A DNA stretch of 64,000 bases from Sphingobacterium yanglingense (lineage in GTDB: Bacteria > Bacteroidota > Bacteroidia > Sphingobacteriales > Sphingobacteriaceae). The position numbers and the translations under genes are program-made. Shown piece after piece: positions 43,015 through 52,301 of the stretch. Under the pieces are notes generated by a model that was not told where the DNA came from, searched no databases, and saw only the letters and a program-made list of their open reading frames with translations. Where the stretch lies: positions 806,001 through 870,000 of the forward strand of contig NZ_SNYV01000011.1 in the NCBI RefSeq assembly GCF_004363245.1, in the 5' to 3' direction. The number at the start of each line of letters is the position of its first letter. Position 1 is the stretch's first letter.

Positions 43015-44614
43015 AGTACAACGTTTTGTCTGCCGCCAGATCTACAAATAGATTACGGCTTATTTCAAAATTATCTATCTGCTGCCCGACGCCTATGTAG
43101 CCCATCGGATGGCGTCCACCCTGAATATAATTTATCGTTGCAAATCTAATACTCGGTAGATTGCCTGCTGGATCGTTTATACTGATAGCAAGCATGTACT
43201 CTCCTGGAGCTATATCGCTTGGGATCGCTAGGTCACCTTCGATGGTGTATGATTTTGCCTGCTGCGTATATTGGTTGTTTCCAGAATCCCAGTTTTCTCC
43301 CGGCATCCAAGAAGATATATTAACATTTGATAATACGGCAGACCATTCTTTTAACTGTGTACTCTTGTGCACCAATGCGATCTCTACCGGCCAATCGTAA
43401 TAAAAGGGAGAGCTGCCGGTATTCCGGACTTTGAATGACACTTTTAGATTTTTTCCGGGATCGACACGGGTTGGATAAACAAATTCATCGATTACATAGC
43501 GATACCCTAATGCCTTTTGGATGCTTTCGGCATGTTGTAAAAACTCTAGGTTTTTAAAATTCGCCCATGTTACGCCTCCTAAGTGATTGCAGTGTAGGGA
43601 ACGGATCTGATCGAGTACATTTTTTCGCATGCTGGCGTCAACAATGACTTCTTCAAAAGATTTAAACTTGGCCATATCCCCCCAATTCCATGTGATCTCA
43701 CCGCCAATAGGTTGTGTCTTCCAACGATCTCCTAATTGTTTGATCGCTTCATAGCCCCTCTCTTGCTCTTGTCCTTCGGCAAAGGAGTCCCAATATATAC
43801 CAAAGTCATAATCTTTGAACTCATAAGCATACCTCACCATGACCTTTTTATTTTTGAACGCTGCAGTGAACGCATCGCCTAGGGTCTTTTCAACCCCGGG
43901 TATCCAAGTGCGGTTGGCCACGTGTTGCTCTTGGTCATGTGGTTTCCAATATGTTGTGATCGATGGGTCATGATGCTCGCCCCACTCGCCGATGATCCCC
44001 ATCTCGACGTACGCTACACGAGGGTCATTGTCCCAGGCTTGTCCGGCCTTCTCAACCAGCTTTTTGAGTCTATATTGAAAGTTCGGATCAAAATATCCGC
44101 CCGTAATCGGGATCGTGATATTGGCAGAATAGATCTGCCCAGGGATATCACTAGGCCAGTGCCATCCATTGAGGTCGTCTGGCGTAGAAACGTACGTGTT
44201 TTTTGCATATCCCCCATGCCAAGGCTCCTGCCAAATGATAAAAATCCGAGGAATGACCTTGACGTTCATATCCTCAACACCACCCCAACGGTGATCGCTG
44301 TAGTCCATGATTTTGTCTACACCATCACTCTCTTGGTTTTCTATCATATTCCACTGCATATACTCCTTGACCATCGAGCCAAAAGGATAGGGATATTCAG
44401 ATCGCTTGACATCATATCCCGGTCCAAAAAATTCACGTAGCCCCTTCATCGGGTTACGGATTGCCCTGCCGTATTCACGTGGCTTTACTACAACTTTCCC
44501 ATCTTGCACTTCGACGGTATTGGTGTTTATATGGCTAAAATCCTCTTCATAATTGGGCTTACATCCGATAAAAACAATCAGAACCAAAAGCTTCCATGCA
44601 TTCATTATTTTCAT
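42995..44614 (-). CDS. DUF4832/DUF4874 lipoprotein, copy B
   Basis: 539-aa lipoprotein (LLVLIVFIGCKPNYEED). It is a close tandem paralogue of copy A: AIRNPMKGLREFFGPGY, VKVIPRIFIIWQEPWHGG, AYVEMGIIGEWGEHHDPSIT, PIGGEITWNWGDMAKFKSFE and SPFYYDWPVEIAL. Copy A has an ordinary leader and B a lipobox, so they may work in different places (periplasm and surface). It lies 15 nt after SusD. Confidence 0.79.
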   Translation of the reverse strand: MKIMNAWKLLVLIVFIGCKPNYEEDFSHINTNTVEVQDGKVVVKPREYGRAIRNPMKGLREFFGPGYDVKRSEYPYPFGSMVKEYMQWNMIENQESDGVDKIMDYSDHRWGGVEDMNVKVIPRIFIIWQEPWHGGYAKNTYVSTPDDLNGWHWPSDIPGQIYSANITIPITGGYFDPNFQYRLKKLVEKAGQAWDNDPRVAYVEMGIIGEWGEHHDPSITTYWKPHDQEQHVANRTWIPGVEKTLGDAFTAAFKNKKVMVRYAYEFKDYDFGIYWDSFAEGQEQERGYEAIKQLGDRWKTQPIGGEITWNWGDMAKFKSFEEVIVDASMRKNVLDQIRSLHCNHLGGVTWANFKNLEFLQHAESIQKALGYRYVIDEFVYPTRVDPGKNLKVSFKVRNTGSSPFYYDWPVEIALVHKSTQLKEWSAVLSNVNISSWMPGENWDSGNNQYTQQAKSYTIEGDLAIPSDIAPGEYMLAISINDPAGNLPSIRFATINYIQGGRHPMGYIGVGQQIDNFEISRNLFVDLAADKTLYYEYKRD

Positions 44615-44629
44615 GATTAATGTCTTTTA

Positions 44630-46051
44630 TCAATATCCGGGATTATTTTCTTTAATGGCTTCATTGGCATCCATGGCCGCCTTAGGGATCGGGTATAAAT
44701 TATGATAGTCTTGTATATCTACACCTGCGCTTATTTTCATCGTTTCCTTGAGCTTGCCAAATCTGATCAAATCCCATCTACGCAAATGCTCAAAACAGAG
44801 CTCATGTAAGCGCTCTTTAAGAAGTACGTCTGCAAACTGTGTTTGTGTTAGGTTTGATGTAGCTAATATTGGATTAATGCCGGCGCGCCTTCTCACGGTA
44901 TTAAGCGCGTCATATTTGCTATCACTGGCATCACCCAAAAGGTTCAAAGCTTCTGCTTTCATCAATAAGACGTCTGCATAGCGAATGAGCACAAAATTTA
45001 AGTTATCATCCTCTATCACATTACCGTGTGTGGAATCAAAAAATTTATAATTGGAGGCGGGTACCTGAGGAACGCCATTAAAAGTCGTTAGAAAGAAGGC
45101 TTGCCTACGTTTGTCGGTAGGTTCATAACTATCATATACATATTGCGTAGGCCCAAATCCACCCCAGCCGCCAAAGTTTGTTGGACCTCCCACGCCACGT
45201 GGGCCCCAATAGCTATGCTGGAGACTTCCTTCCATTCCCCAAGCGCCAGAGTGTTTAAACTGTACCTCAAAGATATTTTCAATTTCTTGGTTTTTGTTTT
45301 TAGGGTCAAAAATATCTCTTAGATTATCGTATAATCTAAATTTTCCATCTAAGGCATTGCAATAAGATAAAGCTTGCTCTGGTTTTTTCCATTGCAGATA
45401 CACTCTTGCCAACATCGCTTGAACGGCGTATTTGGTGGCACGTCCAACATCTGCAGCAACGGTCCATTTTGTCGGTAAAACATTTTCGGCATCTTTTAGA
45501 TCCTGTACGATCAGCTCGTAGACTTTATCTTGGGGAACACGGGGCTTCATAATCTCGTCTCGATCGATGGATGACTTTGTCCACAAAGGCACACCGCCGT
45601 ACATACGCACCAAATCAAAATAATAGATAGCCCGCAGAAACTTGGCTTGCGCAATCATCATTGTCCTTTCATTGTTATCAATGACACCCTCCGGAATGTC
45701 GATGACGACATTGCTGCGTTTTATCCCTTCATAACAGACCCTATAATGATCCGCGAGAAAAGGATGCGAGTCATTGAAGGTGTAGTAATGGAGCTCGGAG
45801 TAGGCAGCCCAGCCCATATCGAAGGGGATAACCTCGTCGGTACCGAATTCGGACAAAGTAATGGTGTATTTTCCGACAAATACGGCCTGCAACATCGCAT
45901 ACGCTCCATTAAGTGTTTTTTTCCAATCACTGAGGTCGTTGTATGCATTCTCTGGTGTCAATACACTGAGTGGCTTTTCGTCTAAAAACTTTTCGCAACT
46001 GCTTAATAGACTTAAAAAGCATAAACCGGTATAAAATAATTTCTTTTTCAT
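44630..46051 (-). CDS. SusD/RagB family nutrient-binding lipoprotein (PUL 2)
   Basis: 473-aa lipoprotein (LCFLSLLSSCEKFLDEKPLS). SusD landmarks are NAYNDLSDWKKTLNGAYAML, AKFLRAIYYFDLVRMYGGVP near residue 141, LIRYADVLLMKAEALNLLGD near 356 and ELCFEHLRRWDLIRFGKL near 420. It caps the SusC encoded 24 nt upstream. Confidence 0.93.
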   Translation of the reverse strand: MKKKLFYTGLCFLSLLSSCEKFLDEKPLSVLTPENAYNDLSDWKKTLNGAYAMLQAVFVGKYTITLSEFGTDEVIPFDMGWAAYSELHYYTFNDSHPFLADHYRVCYEGIKRSNVVIDIPEGVIDNNERTMMIAQAKFLRAIYYFDLVRMYGGVPLWTKSSIDRDEIMKPRVPQDKVYELIVQDLKDAENVLPTKWTVAADVGRATKYAVQAMLARVYLQWKKPEQALSYCNALDGKFRLYDNLRDIFDPKNKNQEIENIFEVQFKHSGAWGMEGSLQHSYWGPRGVGGPTNFGGWGGFGPTQYVYDSYEPTDKRRQAFFLTTFNGVPQVPASNYKFFDSTHGNVIEDDNLNFVLIRYADVLLMKAEALNLLGDASDSKYDALNTVRRRAGINPILATSNLTQTQFADVLLKERLHELCFEHLRRWDLIRFGKLKETMKISAGVDIQDYHNLYPIPKAAMDANEAIKENNPGY

Positions 46052-46075
46052 CTGTAAATAATATTGCTGTAAATA

Positions 46076-49012
46076 TTAGAGTGTCAAAGCTATACCACCA
46101 ATAAATGTTCTCGCATTAGGGTATGGATTTACCTTATCGCTAGACTCTACATCAAAGCCGGTAAACTCGGTAAAAGTCAACAGGTTCTGCGCCGAGAAAA
46201 ATACCCGCAGACTTTTCACCTTACTATTGAATAAAGACGGACTAAAGCTGTAACCCAATTCGATATTTTTTAGGCGCAAGTAATCTCCCCGCTGTAAATG
46301 GGCATCTGTACCATCTCCGTTGGCAAAAGGACTACCAAGTCGTGGTGCCGGAAATATATTGGAAGGCCGCTCAAAAGTCCAGTATCCGTTGTAATAATCC
46401 TGGCTCATATTCCCCCAGGGATTGAATGCATGTAGGTAACGGTTCAATGCGTTGTCTATCATATGCCCCCCTGCGTATACGAAAAAGATATTGAGATCGA
46501 TGTCCTTGTATCTGAAAGTATTTCCTAAACTACCATAATACTTGGGCACACTCTCACCCGTAAAGGTTCTGTCGTCACTATTGATAATGCCATTGCCATC
46601 CAAATCCAGAATTTTACGGTCTCCCGGCTGGGCATTATATCTTGCGGCTTCAGAAGCTTCGCTCTCCTGCCAGATGCCTTGACTCTTTAGCATATAAAAC
46701 TGATTGATCGTTCTGCCGACAAAAAGCCATTTGTTGATATCCTGTTTGTTGTTGTACAATTCAGTCACACGGTTTTGATTGTAGGTAAAATTCATCGTCG
46801 TCTGCCAGCTAAACTTACCGGAGCTTATATTCAATGAATTTAGGCCAATCTCTATCCCTTTATTGATGACTTTACCAACATTGGTAAGGGAATTTTCAAA
46901 GCCTGACTCTCTGGGAAGCGGCACGCTGAACAGAAGGTCTCGTGTATTTTTGTGATACAAATCGATACTACCTGTTATCCGGTTATTCCACAGACCGAAA
47001 TCTATTCCCAGATCTATCTGTTGTGATTTTTCCCAGGTCAACTCTGGATTGCTAATGGTATTCTGAACAGAACCTGTGGCCACGTTATTGCCCAAAACAT
47101 AGTCTGACCAATATCCGCCTTCGCTAATAGTAGCCGCAAAAGCGAAATCGCCAATATTCTGATTCCCCAGCTGACCAATGGAGGCGCGGATCTTCAGATT
47201 GCTGAGCAATGGGCTGTCTTTCAAAAACTCCTCGCTACTGACCTTCCATGCGACCGAAGCTGAGGGGAAGAAACTCCACCTGTTATTCGGCGCAAACTTG
47301 GAAGAACCATCTCTACGAAGATTTATTGTCGCCAGATACTTATCTTGAAAGCTATAATTTAACCTACCGTAGAAGGAAACGAGGGAAGAATTGACCGCAT
47401 AAGAAGAGTTGGGGCCATGGTTTTCTGCTCCTCCAAGATTATTGTATTTTAATATGGGATTAAGATTTTTAGAGTCTGCGGTTGTATTTTCATAGGTCAC
47501 TCTGGAGACCGACGCTCCTACCATCGCATCAAATCTATGCGCCTCTAACTGATACCTGTAGTTGAATGTATTTTCAGACTGTAGATACATGCGCTTCCCG
47601 TTGAATTTGGTTGCATGCCCTCCATCGGGATAATGTTGCCCCATCCGTCCATCTTCGTAGGAGTTCACGTTAAAAAACTCTAGGTCTCCGCCATTTTCGG
47701 AACGAAAGGTCAAATTAGCAATAGGTTGAAGCTCGAAAAAGAAATTACCCATCACTTTGCTTTTTTTAGTGATCTTATCCAACAAATCGACCATCGCTAC
47801 GGGATTGGCTTTGGTATTTAAAAAGCCATCAAAATAGGCTCCATTTTCTAGAAATATCGGCGCCGTAGGTTGTGAGCTTATCGCACTGAACATAGTACCG
47901 TATCCAGAATCTTGCTCTTCATTAATATTCTTCAAGCTGGAGTTGATCACATTAAACCGTATACCGCTTTTGATCCAGTCCTTCAATTGTGCATCCATAT
48001 TAAAGCGTACAGAGCCTTTGTTGAAAGATGAGTTTTTGATTGTTCCAATTTGATCGTACCAGTCTACCGCTAACATATGGGTCACTTTATCACTTCCACC
48101 CGACAGCGAAAGGTTATAGTTATTGTATCGTCCATTTTGGGTCACGGCATCTTGCCAATCGGTAGTTTCTCCTTTACTGATCCACCTTAACTCGTCAGAC
48201 GTCCACTGATAATTGGAGTTTGCGGTATTTGCCAATTCAAAATATTGGGTTGCATCCATCAGATTCTGTTTATTGAGCATCCTTTGGGTACCATAGTTCG
48301 CTAGAAAAGAAAGCTTTCCTTCGCCACTACGGCCTTTTTTTGTGGTGATTAAAACAACGCCATTGGATCCTCTGGATCCATATATGGATGCTGCAGATGC
48401 ATCCTTCAAAACATCGATCGATTCGATATCCTGGGGAGAAAGATCCTGGAGACCTCCCTCTACGGGTAGCCCATCGATGATATAAAGGGGTGAATTACCC
48501 GCATTTATGGATCCCTGTCCTCTGATGATAACGGTAGCGTCACCTCCCGGCTTGACAGACCCGGTGGTCACATAAACACCGGAAGCAAGTCCTTGTAATG
48601 CGCTGGTAGCTGTCCCCACTTTACTGTTATTCAACTGCTCCACGTCTATAGAAACCACTGCACCTGTCAGGTCTTTTTTCTTGACTGTACCGTAACCGAT
48701 AGCGACGACCTCCTCAATATTTCTTAAGTTCTCTTGCAAAATAATTTCGAGTGGCTGCCCATCCTGAATGACAATTTTTTTAGATTCGAATTGAGCATGC
48801 GATACGAAGATCGTGTGACCGGCACTTCCCTCGATCGCAAATTGTCCATCTTGGCCAGTGATGGTCTTTATATTGGACTTTAAATTTTCAATAGTCGCTC
48901 CCGCAACTCCGAGTTTCTGCTCATTGACCACCCGCCCTCTGATCTGCGCCATTGCGTAATCGGATGATAATAAAATCAATAAGGTTGTAAATATGCTTAT
49001 TAAATTCTTCAT
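46076..49012 (-). CDS. SusC-type TonB-dependent transporter without STN domain (PUL 2)
   Basis: 978-aa outer-membrane protein. The signal peptide (LLILLSSDYAMAQ) leads straight into a carboxypeptidase-regulatory domain (IRGRVVNEQKLGVAGATIEN). The plug follows (VVAIGYGTVKKKDLTGAVVS, then NSPLYIIDGLPVEGGLQDLS and IDVLKDASAASIYGSRGSNG), with a barrel ending RTFIGGIALTL. Unlike the PUL 1 SusC it has no STN domain, which agrees with regulation by a cytoplasmic LacI protein instead of a sigma/anti-sigma pair. Confidence 0.94.
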   Translation of the reverse strand: MKNLISIFTTLLILLSSDYAMAQIRGRVVNEQKLGVAGATIENLKSNIKTITGQDGQFAIEGSAGHTIFVSHAQFESKKIVIQDGQPLEIILQENLRNIEEVVAIGYGTVKKKDLTGAVVSIDVEQLNNSKVGTATSALQGLASGVYVTTGSVKPGGDATVIIRGQGSINAGNSPLYIIDGLPVEGGLQDLSPQDIESIDVLKDASAASIYGSRGSNGVVLITTKKGRSGEGKLSFLANYGTQRMLNKQNLMDATQYFELANTANSNYQWTSDELRWISKGETTDWQDAVTQNGRYNNYNLSLSGGSDKVTHMLAVDWYDQIGTIKNSSFNKGSVRFNMDAQLKDWIKSGIRFNVINSSLKNINEEQDSGYGTMFSAISSQPTAPIFLENGAYFDGFLNTKANPVAMVDLLDKITKKSKVMGNFFFELQPIANLTFRSENGGDLEFFNVNSYEDGRMGQHYPDGGHATKFNGKRMYLQSENTFNYRYQLEAHRFDAMVGASVSRVTYENTTADSKNLNPILKYNNLGGAENHGPNSSYAVNSSLVSFYGRLNYSFQDKYLATINLRRDGSSKFAPNNRWSFFPSASVAWKVSSEEFLKDSPLLSNLKIRASIGQLGNQNIGDFAFAATISEGGYWSDYVLGNNVATGSVQNTISNPELTWEKSQQIDLGIDFGLWNNRITGSIDLYHKNTRDLLFSVPLPRESGFENSLTNVGKVINKGIEIGLNSLNISSGKFSWQTTMNFTYNQNRVTELYNNKQDINKWLFVGRTINQFYMLKSQGIWQESEASEAARYNAQPGDRKILDLDGNGIINSDDRTFTGESVPKYYGSLGNTFRYKDIDLNIFFVYAGGHMIDNALNRYLHAFNPWGNMSQDYYNGYWTFERPSNIFPAPRLGSPFANGDGTDAHLQRGDYLRLKNIELGYSFSPSLFNSKVKSLRVFFSAQNLLTFTEFTGFDVESSDKVNPYPNARTFIGGIALTL

Positions 49013-49022
49013 GGTTTATAAT

Positions 49023-50177
49023 TTAAAATGACCGAACAGGACGTACACCTATTTTCCATCCCTCTCTATCCGAATTGCTACTCACAATATTTGTTGCTTC
49101 GTAAAAATTGACATAATAAGCAGACCATCCTGCCTGATCTCCTGGACCTTCACTTGAAGACCAATAGTTATTGGCAGGTATAGCAGCACCTTTTTGAGCA
49201 AGTAGATTTTTTTGTCTGAACAATTCTTTCAATTCATCCTGAGATGGCAAATACCAGTCTTTGAACTCGAAATCCCCTTCCTTGACAACAAGCTCTCTAC
49301 ACAACTCTGCAGCCGTTTTAATATTCTTCCAATTTGAATTGGGATTATTTAAGCGATATTGGTTAATGGATTGGATCAATTTGTTGGTGTTCGGTGCTCC
49401 TGCCCCCATATCGGTACTCGTACCTGCTATGTTGGACATGGAGACTGCTGGGCCAAACATTTCTGTTGGCGTGCCTACATTGGCCTTGCTGGCTATCATC
49501 CCATTTAATCCCGAGTTGGTCGTAAAATAGACAACACCACCTCCCAAAACATCGCCAACTTGAACAGCAATTTTTAACTCGCCCAACACCGTTATCTTAC
49601 GTTCTCTTTTGACCACAACTCTATTTATACCATATAAATGAGCTGGAAGCTGAATGTTTATGCCTTCTGCATCAACAGCAGTGGTAACGGGGATCTCTAT
49701 GTTTTGTCCATAATTCGCATTGCTTAACACAATACGGTCATTCGTCTCAAAGCCTTTGCCCTCTATACGAACACTAGATTCTCTGTTAACAATCTCGCTG
49801 GGGAATACCAAGTCATCTATGACTACAACGGCAGGAACAATAAAGTTTCCCAAAAGCAGAGATTGCTGATTGTCTCGTTCTACTTGAACTCGGTATATTC
49901 CTTCGGCTTGGCGAGGAACTCGAACGGTTATATCATTGTCCGATACAGCTATAACGTCGACATCTAAAATTTCTTCTTGCTTTACTAACCTGATGATATC
50001 GCGACCCGAAAATCCCTTTCCTTGAATTTTAGCCTCAGCATTCGGTAGATTAGTGCTTTCAGTGGGCATAGTTACCTCTAGAATGATTGGCGCAATAGGA
50101 ACAGCAACATGCTTGTCCTCCTTATCACAAGAGAGCATTGCCCCCATAAGGAGTAATGATAAAAATTTGGTTCTCAT
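49023..50177 (-). CDS. IPT/TIG lipoprotein with DUF1566 domain
   Basis: 384-aa lipoprotein (LLMGAMLSCDKED). The first about 200 residues hold two IPT/TIG-like Ig repeats (LPNAEAKIQGKGFSGRDIIR and SSVRIEGKGFETNDRIVLSN). The C-terminal domain carries WYLPSQDELKELF and YWSSSEGPGDQAGWSAYYVN then RPVRSF, the hallmark of the DUF1566/Lcl C-terminal fold. Placed just upstream of SusC in the operon, it is probably a surface-exposed ligand-binding lipoprotein. Confidence 0.8.
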   Translation of the reverse strand: MRTKFLSLLLMGAMLSCDKEDKHVAVPIAPIILEVTMPTESTNLPNAEAKIQGKGFSGRDIIRLVKQEEILDVDVIAVSDNDITVRVPRQAEGIYRVQVERDNQQSLLLGNFIVPAVVVIDDLVFPSEIVNRESSVRIEGKGFETNDRIVLSNANYGQNIEIPVTTAVDAEGINIQLPAHLYGINRVVVKRERKITVLGELKIAVQVGDVLGGGVVYFTTNSGLNGMIASKANVGTPTEMFGPAVSMSNIAGTSTDMGAGAPNTNKLIQSINQYRLNNPNSNWKNIKTAAELCRELVVKEGDFEFKDWYLPSQDELKELFRQKNLLAQKGAAIPANNYWSSSEGPGDQAGWSAYYVNFYEATNIVSSNSDREGWKIGVRPVRSF

Positions 50178-50209
50178 AATAGTTTTATTTTTTATTGGTT
50201 ATTTTTTTA

Positions 50210-51214
50210 TTAGCTCCCCGCCCAGATGATGCTCACGATACCTAAAACGAAAAGGATAAACATAGTCGTCAGTTTTCCATTGACCGACGGTTGCACATCC
50301 TTAAACTCTCGCCAGATGAATACCCCCCAAAGTGCGGCAACTAGCGTAGCACCTTGTCCAAGTCCATAAGAAATCGCTGCCCCTGCTTTACCTGCGGCAA
50401 TTAGGTTGAGTGCGTTTCCTATGCCCCATATCGCTCCACCCAATATCCCTGTCAAATGATTACGAAATGATCCTGCAAAATAAGCCTTATAGCTGGTCGG
50501 AACACCAACAAACGGCTTCTTGATCAGAATGGTATTAAAGATCAAATTGCTCAACAAGACACCTAGTGAAAAGACAAAAAAGGCGGTATATGGCGTCATT
50601 TTGCCCACTTCAGGATTTTGAAAGTTATCCAAATCCATCGAAGCTGCTATAAACCGGTAGAAAAAGGCCATAAGCACTCCTGCAAAAATAGCAAGCCATA
50701 GCCCTTTAGTGGCTCCCGTATGAGCACTGGTCGTTTTCTTCGCCTTATAGGCTAGTGCATTTAAAATAATGGCCAAGACCACCATGCTCACACCGACAAA
50801 CAGAAACAATGGATCTCCCTGTTGAGCCGCCATATAATTAATAACGACACCTAGTACCAAAGCGATACCTACTCCCACAGGAAACGCGACAGACATTCCG
50901 GCGATAGCGATCGATGCTGAGAGCAGAATATTTCCTGCGTTAAAAACAATTCCTCCGACTAGAGCCGACAGGAAGTTGTCGCGCTCGACTTGCTGCAGAT
51001 CATCCACAAAGGATCGACCTTCTGTACCCATGCTTCCGAAAGTTAATGCTGAAAGCAAGGATAAAAAGACCATCCCTAACACATAATCCCAATAGAAGAG
51101 CTCAAAACGCCAATTTTTTGAAGACATTTTTTGGGTGTTACCCCAGGAGCCCCAACATAGCATGGTAATAAAACAAAGTAGTACCGCTATTCCGTAATCT
51201 TTTACAATGAACAT
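50210..51214 (-). CDS. GRP-family sugar transporter (ribose-type)
   Basis: 334-aa polytopic membrane protein with about ten hydrophobic segments. Typical GRP/RhaT-like features are FITMLCWGSWGNTQKMS near residue 17, ISYGLGQGATLVAALWGVFI near 280 and WREFKDV. Family knowledge: members (RbsU, GlcU, bacterial RhaT) import monosaccharides by proton symport. It lies between ribokinase and the SusC/SusD genes, which makes ribose or a ribonucleoside-derived sugar the likely substrate. Confidence 0.84.
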   Translation of the reverse strand: MFIVKDYGIAVLLCFITMLCWGSWGNTQKMSSKNWRFELFYWDYVLGMVFLSLLSALTFGSMGTEGRSFVDDLQQVERDNFLSALVGGIVFNAGNILLSASIAIAGMSVAFPVGVGIALVLGVVINYMAAQQGDPLFLFVGVSMVVLAIILNALAYKAKKTTSAHTGATKGLWLAIFAGVLMAFFYRFIAASMDLDNFQNPEVGKMTPYTAFFVFSLGVLLSNLIFNTILIKKPFVGVPTSYKAYFAGSFRNHLTGILGGAIWGIGNALNLIAAGKAGAAISYGLGQGATLVAALWGVFIWREFKDVQPSVNGKLTTMFILFVLGIVSIIWAGS

Positions 51215-51241
51215 AATTCTTCTATTTTAATTTATAAATGG

Positions 51242-52162
51242 TTACGCAAAAAATGATTTTACTTCGGATAAGGTTGGAGCGGACTGTTGTGCGCCAATAC
51301 GTGTAACTGCGATCGCAGCAGCTCTGCTCGCCAACTCCATCGCTCGAACAGGTGTCTCCCCTTTTGATAATCCTACAACCAAAGCTCCATTAAAGACATC
51401 TCCAGCAGCAGTGGTATCTATTGCTTTTACTTTATAAGCGTCGACAAAGGCTGACTCCTCTGCAGAGTACAAAAAGGCACCCGCTGCTCCCATAGTAATG
51501 ATAACCACCCTTGGCCCTAAACTATGGATCTTCATCGCCGCACGTTTCGCCGAATCAACATCTGTCACCGCTATTCCAGACAAAGCCTCAGCTTCCTGCT
51601 GATTGGGTGTTACAATATCGATGGTCTGTAAGATAAAATCAGATAACATACTCGCCGGGGCTGGATTTAAGACAACGACGGCCCCTACTTCCTTGGCATG
51701 GTGACAGACCTGCTCAATAGACCTTTGTGGAATTTCGAGCTGTACAAGTACAATTGTTTCCGAATTGATTGCTTTCTTTAATACCGTATCGTCCTCGAAA
51801 CTGAGCTTTGCGTTAGCTCCTGAAGCGACGACAATATTATTTTCTGCATTTTTATCAATCGTAATGAGTGCGACCCCAGAGTTTTCTCCCCGATCTACCC
51901 CTATTCCAGAAACATCAATATTTTCATTTCGCAACTGCTTTATAGCCTCTTGTCCGAAAAGGTCGTCGCCTACTCGTGTGATAAAATGCACGTCTGCACC
52001 TAATCGAGCCGCCGCCACGGCCTGATTAGCGCCCTTTCCCCCAAGATTCATCAAGAACTCGCCACCTAAAACAGTTTCTCCCGGATTCGGAAACCGCTCT
52101 GTTTTGACAACCATATCGGTATTGGTACTACCAACGACAACAATTTTCTTTTCAATAAACAT
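51242..52162 (-). CDS. rbsK: Ribokinase
   Basis: 306 residues from ATG 52162 (MFIEKKIVVVGSTNTDMVVK). The frame is open to a TTG at 52210, but that would overlap the palindromic operator and is not homologous. PfkB-family signatures are LGGKGANQAVAAARLGAD (about residue 37) and KAIDTTAAGDVFNGALVVGL (about 245), with the catalytic Asp in DTTAAGD. The enzyme makes ribose-5-phosphate in the cytoplasm. As first gene of PUL 2, it supports the ribose interpretation of the locus. Confidence 0.92.
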   Translation of the reverse strand: MFIEKKIVVVGSTNTDMVVKTERFPNPGETVLGGEFLMNLGGKGANQAVAAARLGADVHFITRVGDDLFGQEAIKQLRNENIDVSGIGVDRGENSGVALITIDKNAENNIVVASGANAKLSFEDDTVLKKAINSETIVLVQLEIPQRSIEQVCHHAKEVGAVVVLNPAPASMLSDFILQTIDIVTPNQQEAEALSGIAVTDVDSAKRAAMKIHSLGPRVVIITMGAAGAFLYSAEESAFVDAYKVKAIDTTAAGDVFNGALVVGLSKGETPVRAMELASRAAAIAVTRIGAQQSAPTLSEVKSFFA

Positions 52163-52201
52163 AGTAAGATTCACAAATTTATATTGGTCCGTTGTTACAT
52201 T

Positions 52202-52221
52202 TTGCGACAACGTTAGCGCAA
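52202..52221. promoter_or_regulatory. LacI-family operator upstream of rbsK operon
   Basis: TTGCGACAACGTTAGCGCAA is a 20-bp palindrome with arms TTGCG/CGCAA and central AACGTT; 16 of 20 positions are symmetric. Its centre has the CG step typical of LacI/GalR operators. It lies 40 bp upstream of the rbsK start codon and 80 bp past the stop of the LacI gene, so the LacI protein probably represses the eight-gene operon here. Confidence 0.7.
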
Positions 52222-52301
52222 TTTAAATAAAAAAAAGCTGCACCTCCAAATAAAAAGTGAAATATTGAGCTAAATAAAAATTAAAGGGATGTATTATAGA
52301 C

